From Tritrichomonas musculus (taxonomy: Eukaryota; Parabasalia; Tritrichomonadida; Tritrichomonadidae): 64,000 bases of DNA. The position numbers and the translations under genes are program-made. The notes below the pieces were generated by a model that was given only the letters and a program-made list of their open reading frames with translations, had not been told where the DNA came from and searched no databases. Of the stretch, positions 59,588-64,000 are shown piece by piece (positions within the stretch are counted from its first letter, which is position 1; the number at the start of each line of letters is the position of its first letter). The stretch spans positions 806,001-870,000 of the forward strand of contig JAPFFF010000037.1 in NCBI GenBank assembly GCA_039105265.1, read 5' to 3'.

Positions 59588-62500
59588 TCATGGAATCCAT
59601 CGGACAACTGTTGTTTGTCCCGGACTCTTCCTACCTCGATTTTCTGTTTTTCTGTTTCTGTTTCTCGATGGAGTTGGAGATGCCAGAGATGAATTTGGAA
59701 CTGGAGTCTGTTGATCTGCTTTGAACACTTTTCTCGGCGTTGATTCACGGATGACTCTGTTCATGTGGCTCATTTGAGCAAGTGCTGGAAAGTTAGCAAT
59801 CGGCGTTATTTCATCATTCAGCAAGTCACGATAATAGATTTTTTTTGACATTTCATTTCTATGTTCAGTAGGAGCGAGTGAAATGTCAAAGTCAGCAACA
59901 TTGTCATTGACACTCATTTTTGAAGGTGAAACAACTTTTGCCTTCAAAAATTGTTCAGCAATTTTTTCAAGTTTTCCGCCATTCTTTTGCCTCAGCGGAC
60001 TGTCTCCGATGACTTGGATTCCATCACTTTCATTGACAACTTTCAATGGTTTATTCGCTGACTTTGTCTTCTTTCTTGGACTTTTATTCCTGTCTTTAAT
60101 TGATGAAACTTTTTGAGTTGTCATTGGTGCTTGTTGGTCTTCTGGTGCTTCAGATGTCTCTGTTTGTTCATAATGATTGATTTCAGTGCTCGTTAAACTT
60201 TTCGCTTCTTCCTCTTCTTCAACTTGAGCGTCTTTAACTGGAGTCGGCGGAATCGAGACGGCTTCGTTCGAGTTCTTCTGCATTTCGAAGAAGTGTTGAC
60301 GCTTGTTGGCAGCCGTGTAGATGTCGTCGTCGATTGGAAGGATGTCGTCCTCGTCGAGTGGAATGAGAGGGACAACTTTGCTGTCAGGAGGAACTTCACT
60401 CGGTTCTTCCTTCTCTTTGCTCGTGCTTTTGACAACTTTGGAGTCGATGTGAAGTGGAACTGACTGGACGAGTTGCTTCGGCTTTTGTGCCGGCTTCTGG
60501 CTCTTCTTTTCGGGACCCGAAGAATGGCCAGAAGAAGTGGCTGGAAGAAGGGAAACAGCAATGATGTTGCTGGTGAACGTTAACTGGTTCTCAGTTGGTT
60601 TCTCTTCTTCTTGATTATGAACTGATTTCACTTTTTCTGAATCAGTTTCATTAGACTTGATTTTGTCTGACTCGTCTTTATTTAACTTTTTATGATTTGG
60701 ATCAAATCTACTAGATTTCCTGCGCTTTGAGTTCCCTTTTGATTTATCTGAATCAATTTTTGCAGAATCAATTTGATTAAATTTCACCTTTTCAGAATCA
60801 ACTTTGTCGGATTCTACTTTTTCAGAATCAATTTGGCTTGATTCTACTTTTTCAGAAATAATTTCGTCTGATTCTACTTTTTCAGAATCAATTTCGTCTG
60901 ATTTTACTTTTTCAGAATCAATTTGGCTGGATTCTACTTTTTTAGAATTAATTTGGCTTGATTCTACTTTTTCAGAATTAATTTGGCTTGATTTTACTTT
61001 TTCAGAATCAATTTGGTTGGATTCAACATTTTCAGAATCAATTTGTTTGGATTCTACTTTTTCAGAATTAATTTGACTTGACTTTACCTTTTCAGAATCA
61101 ATTTGGTTGGATTCTACTTTTTCAGAATCAATTTGGCTTGTACAAATTGATTCTATTAATTCTGAATTTTCTTGATTTGGCTGGACTTTTTTGTGCTTGG
61201 TCTTCCTCCTTCTTCTTTTTACGACCTCTTCGTTGTTATTTTCAGTCTGCTGCGTTGAGTGAACATTTGTAGATAAAGGCGAAGAAGGACTCTGTGACAG
61301 GATGCGATAAGGCATATTCAAAAACGGGTTGTCTTTTGCCTTCTGCCGCCTCCTCCTTTTGTTTTGCTTCAGTATATGCTTGTTCCGATTGAGGAGATCT
61401 CCGTACTCTTTCAGGTCGTTGCTCTTCGATGCCTGGCTTTGAAAATGGAACGAATCTTCCTTGGTGAATTCAGAGCTCGCCTTTTCGTCTTCTCCGTGAA
61501 TTTGCGACTTAAAATACTCTTCGGTAGAGAGAACGATTTCATCTTTGTTGTTCTCATTGAGGCCAACTCTGCTTTTATCCATGATTTCACTCACGCTTTC
61601 TAAATTTCCAGACTGCGTCGCCGGCTCTGACGAGTTGTCATAGAATGACTCGTAGTAATTGTCTTCTTCCTCTTCTTCTTCAATTGCTGTATCGTGATCA
61701 TTCAAGTTTGCTGATTTTTGGCCATTTTCAGTTTCTTTATGATTCTCGCTTTCATTTTCAATTTTGTCATTTTCGGTTTCTTTTTGATTTTCACTTTCAA
61801 TTTGACTGTTTTCTGCTTCCTTTTGGTTGTCATTTTCATTTTCAATTTGGCCTTCTTCTTCTTCTTTGTTGTTGTTTTCGATTGGCATTTTTTTTACTTG
61901 GTTTCTTTTTGCCTCGCTTGAATTTGTCTTGTTTTCAATGATGCCATTGTCAATAACTTCAAATGAGATTGTCATTTCGGTTGGGAGTTCATTACTAACC
62001 GTCGTTTTTGAATCGTTCAGCAAACTTGTTGCAATTTGCGAAAAAATAATCGACGGCTGTCCTTCTTTATTTTTCCCAGCGTTTTCTATACCCGAGTCAT
62101 TTTTATCAACTTTTTGATGATTTCTTGCTTTATTGTCACTTTTGCTCCTGATGCTGCTCGCTGAATGATGGCTCCTGATGCTGCTTGAATGGCGGCTTTT
62201 ACTGCGGCTTTTCTTGGAGTTTTTTTCAGATGAAATGCTTTTTGACTCGTTGTTGAGGCTGTTTTGGCTAATTTTGCTATTGTGAGTGGAAATGCTGCTC
62301 TCATTGCTTTGAAGGCTGGCGTTGCTTCTTGCACTGTTCGGCTCATTCAAACTTCCTGCATCTTTTGAATAATCACTGGCATTATTGTCATCACCATTGT
62401 TGCTTTTTTCTTTACCTTCTTCATGATTAATCATTTCGGAATTGCTCTTTTTGCAATTTGCACTGTCACTTAGAGCATCACTTTTATGACTGCTTACATC

Positions 62501-64000
62501 ATTGCTTCTTTCAGTATTGCTCTTTTTGCCATTTGCACTGTCACTTAGAGCATCGCTTTTATGACTGCTTACATTATTGCTTCTTTCAGAATTGCTCTTT
62601 TTGCCATTTGCACTGTCACTTAGAGCATCGCTTTTATGACTGCTTACATCATTGCTTCTTTCAGTATTGCTCTTTTTGTCATTTGCACTGTCACTTAGAG
62701 CATCGCTTTTATGACTGCTTACATCATTGCTTCTTTCAGTATTGCTCTTTTTGTCATTTGCACTGTCACTTAGAGCATCGCTTTTATGACTGCTTACATC
62801 ATTGCTTCTTTCAGTATTGCTCTTTTTGTCATTTGCACTGTCACTTAGAGCATCGCTTTTATGACTGCTTACATCATTGCTTCTTTCAGAATTGCTCTTT
62901 TCGTTATTTGCACTGTCCCTTAAAGCATCGCTTTTTATATCATTGTTGCTTTTAGCATCACTTTTTTCTTTGTCTTCATTGCTATTTAATGAGTCGCTCT
63001 TTTCTATATCCTTTTCATTTTTGCTTTTAGCATCACTCTTCTCTATGTCAACATTATTTATCTCACTACTTGCTTCACTCTTGTTGCTCTTGGAATCAAT
63101 GTTTTCATTATTTGCTGAATATTCGGTTTTATTCTCATTGATGCTTGCTTCATAGCTAACATTGCTTGTGTATCCAGCACTTTTCTTTTCAAAAACAATT
63201 TCATTGTTGTCTTCTTCCTCTTCTTCAAATAGACTTTCTTCATTAGTTGCACTTTTTATACTATCATCAACAGCATTACTCTCTTCTTCATTATTTTTAT
63301 CATTTGAGTTAACAGTGCCATTTTCATCACTGTTGTTTATATCTTTAGCATTTCCATCACTGTTGATTTGGCTTGAGTTTTGTGAGTTCGATATATCACT
63401 TTTTTTTTGAGAATTTAATTGGTCATCAGTATTGCTTTCATTCTCGCTCAATTCTCCTTTTTGATCATTTTCTTGATTATCGAGGGACTTGTTGCTTTCA
63501 ATTTCGTTAGAAAGAACTTCAACTTGCACATTTTCAATACTATTTGCTTCATCCTCTTCTTCTTCAAATGCTTCATTATTGAGGCTCTTTTTCTTGTTGC
63601 TTTCATTTTCAGAAATATTAGCATCATTTGAGTCATTATTTTTATTATTTTTTTGACTTCGTTTTGGATCTTGCGAATCAGTGAACGACCAATAATCGTC
63701 ATTTTTATTTGATGAATTATCTTCTTCTTCTTCTTCTTTTTCTTCAGGTTGATTTTCAGTTTGGTTACTTTCTTGTGGCTTGCTTATTATATCATTATTC
63801 TTATTACTAGATGTGAAGCAACTCCACTCATTTTCAGATTTCTTTTCTTTACTTTCTTCCTCAATCTGAACAGAATCACCTTTATCATTTTCAATTATTT
63901 GATTATTTCTACTTTCATCCATGTTTTCAAGTTCATCATTACTTTCTTTATCTTGTTTAATTTCATCTTCTTTTTGAGCTTGTTTCTTTGCTTTTCTTGA
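59588..64000 (-). CDS. Acidic Ser/Asn/Lys-rich repeat protein, 5' partial
   Basis: The frame is open from the right edge of the window to the stop at 59588 (1470 residues visible); the Met at 63922 is only the first ATG seen, and the 26 codons before it (SRKAKKQAQKEDEI and on) have no stop, so the true start lies outside. The protein is almost wholly low-complexity and acidic, with two tandem arrays listed separately. Basic patches (NKRRRRQKAKDN; VKRRRRKTKHKK) alternate with acidic blocks. The last ~150 residues are more ordinary in composition (KIYYRDLLNDEITPIANFPALAQMSHMN; STPRKVFKADQQTPVP) and may be a conserved functional end. No family recognised; nuclear or cytoskeletal roles are equally possible. 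Confidence 0.75.
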   Translation of the reverse strand, partial: SRKAKKQAQKEDEIKQDKESNDELENMDESRNNQIIENDKGDSVQIEEESKEKKSENEWSCFTSSNKNNDIISKPQESNQTENQPEEKEEEEEDNSSNKNDDYWSFTDSQDPKRSQKNNKNNDSNDANISENESNKKKSLNNEAFEEEEDEANSIENVQVEVLSNEIESNKSLDNQENDQKGELSENESNTDDQLNSQKKSDISNSQNSSQINSDGNAKDINNSDENGTVNSNDKNNEEESNAVDDSIKSATNEESLFEEEEEDNNEIVFEKKSAGYTSNVSYEASINENKTEYSANNENIDSKSNKSEASSEINNVDIEKSDAKSKNEKDIEKSDSLNSNEDKEKSDAKSNNDIKSDALRDSANNEKSNSERSNDVSSHKSDALSDSANDKKSNTERSNDVSSHKSDALSDSANDKKSNTERSNDVSSHKSDALSDSANDKKSNTERSNDVSSHKSDALSDSANGKKSNSERSNNVSSHKSDALSDSANGKKSNTERSNDVSSHKSDALSDSANCKKSNSEMINHEEGKEKSNNGDDNNASDYSKDAGSLNEPNSARSNASLQSNESSISTHNSKISQNSLNNESKSISSEKNSKKSRSKSRHSSSIRSHHSASSIRSKSDNKARNHQKVDKNDSGIENAGKNKEGQPSIIFSQIATSLLNDSKTTVSNELPTEMTISFEVIDNGIIENKTNSSEAKRNQVKKMPIENNNKEEEEGQIENENDNQKEAENSQIESENQKETENDKIENESENHKETENGQKSANLNDHDTAIEEEEEEDNYYESFYDNSSEPATQSGNLESVSEIMDKSRVGLNENNKDEIVLSTEEYFKSQIHGEDEKASSEFTKEDSFHFQSQASKSNDLKEYGDLLNRNKHILKQNKRRRRQKAKDNPFLNMPYRILSQSPSSPLSTNVHSTQQTENNNEEVVKRRRRKTKHKKVQPNQENSELIESICTSQIDSEKVESNQIDSEKVKSSQINSEKVESKQIDSENVESNQIDSEKVKSSQINSEKVESSQINSKKVESSQIDSEKVKSDEIDSEKVESDEIISEKVESSQIDSEKVESDKVDSEKVKFNQIDSAKIDSDKSKGNSKRRKSSRFDPNHKKLNKDESDKIKSNETDSEKVKSVHNQEEEKPTENQLTFTSNIIAVSLLPATSSGHSSGPEKKSQKPAQKPKQLVQSVPLHIDSKVVKSTSKEKEEPSEVPPDSKVVPLIPLDEDDILPIDDDIYTAANKRQHFFEMQKNSNEAVSIPPTPVKDAQVEEEEEAKSLTSTEINHYEQTETSEAPEDQQAPMTTQKVSSIKDRNKSPRKKTKSANKPLKVVNESDGIQVIGDSPLRQKNGGKLEKIAEQFLKAKVVSPSKMSVNDNVADFDISLAPTEHRNEMSKKIYYRDLLNDEITPIANFPALAQMSHMNRVIRESTPRKVFKADQQTPVPNSSLASPTPSRNRNRKTENRGRKSPGQTTVVRWIP
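60735..61140 (-). repeat. Coding 30-bp tandem repeat, about 12-13 copies
   Basis: Ten-residue units of the form QIDSEKVESN/QINSEKVKSS in the acidic protein. Regular charge spacing suggests an extended or helical spacer. The complementary strand is also open here purely because of the repeat. Confidence 0.92.
62450..62935 (-). repeat. Coding 75-bp tandem repeat, about seven copies
   Basis: Units of 25 residues (KSDALSDSANDKKSN followed by TERSNDVSSH). Three central copies encode the same peptide and are almost identical in DNA, so the array expanded recently; edge copies are more diverged (NEKSNSERS at one side, CKKSNSEMI at the other). Confidence 0.95.

Noticed and set aside
62458-62955. 165-codon plus-strand ORF rich in Cys/His/Tyr
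   Set aside because: It is the complement of the 75-bp coding array; its openness comes from the repeat, and the minus-strand frame is much longer.

Overview
The window is AT-rich nuclear DNA that looks like a trichomonad (Parabasalia), most likely a Tritrichomonas-type genome; the species is not determined. The reasons are: the standard genetic code; long, mostly intronless genes on both strands with very short intergenic gaps; families expanded in trichomonads (Sel1-repeat protein kinases, BspA-like leucine-rich surface proteins, beta-helix surface proteins, coiled-coil proteins, Rab and Arf GTPases); one tiny intron ending in a fused branch/acceptor signal CTAACATCAG; and bacterial-type metabolic genes. 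No rRNA, tRNA, CRISPR array or virus-like element was recognised.

Layout. 1-6.0 kb: a MalY-type PLP enzyme fused to a peroxiredoxin-like domain (its start lies outside the window), an ERK7-like kinase without the TxY motif, and two Rab-like GTPases separated by a 1.5 kb non-autonomous transposon. 6.0-17.1 kb: 11 kb without genes, a mosaic of non-autonomous DNA elements with clear terminal inverted repeats (6322-6999, 7129-7623, 7750-8731, 8859-10656, 10659-11429), tandem repeats (twelve 43-bp units inside one element), and hairpins. 17.1-29.3 kb: TFIIF alpha, a small membrane protein, a 1784-residue helical-repeat-like protein, a Gfo/Idh/MocA oxidoreductase, an apparently whole Tc1/mariner element with a 504-residue DD34E transposase, and a C2 plus gelsolin-like protein.

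29.3-49.9 kb: a Sel1-repeat kinase split in two by a 397-bp TA-flanked MITE, a 2309-residue coiled-coil/charged-repeat protein, a pseudokinase, two divergent coiled-coil genes, an Old Yellow Enzyme homologue and a beta-helix membrane protein. 49.9-64 kb: a decayed kinase/Sel1 pseudogene, a coiled-coil gene, a decayed GH78 alpha-L-rhamnosidase, an Arf-like GTPase that needs removal of a 30-nt intron, a BspA-like protein, and a repeat-rich acidic protein whose start lies beyond the right edge.

The genes do not form one pathway. The themes are signalling (MAPK, Sel1 kinases, pseudokinase, Rab/Arf), cytoskeletal-looking coiled coils, surface proteins, acquired bacterial-type enzymes (two intact, one decayed), and remodelling by small DNA transposons. 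The clearest unusual observations are the kinase interrupted at a TA with its reading frame conserved across the insertion, the 30-nt intron, and the foldback-like element made of tandem repeats. Function calls rest on recognised motifs and have not been checked by database search.
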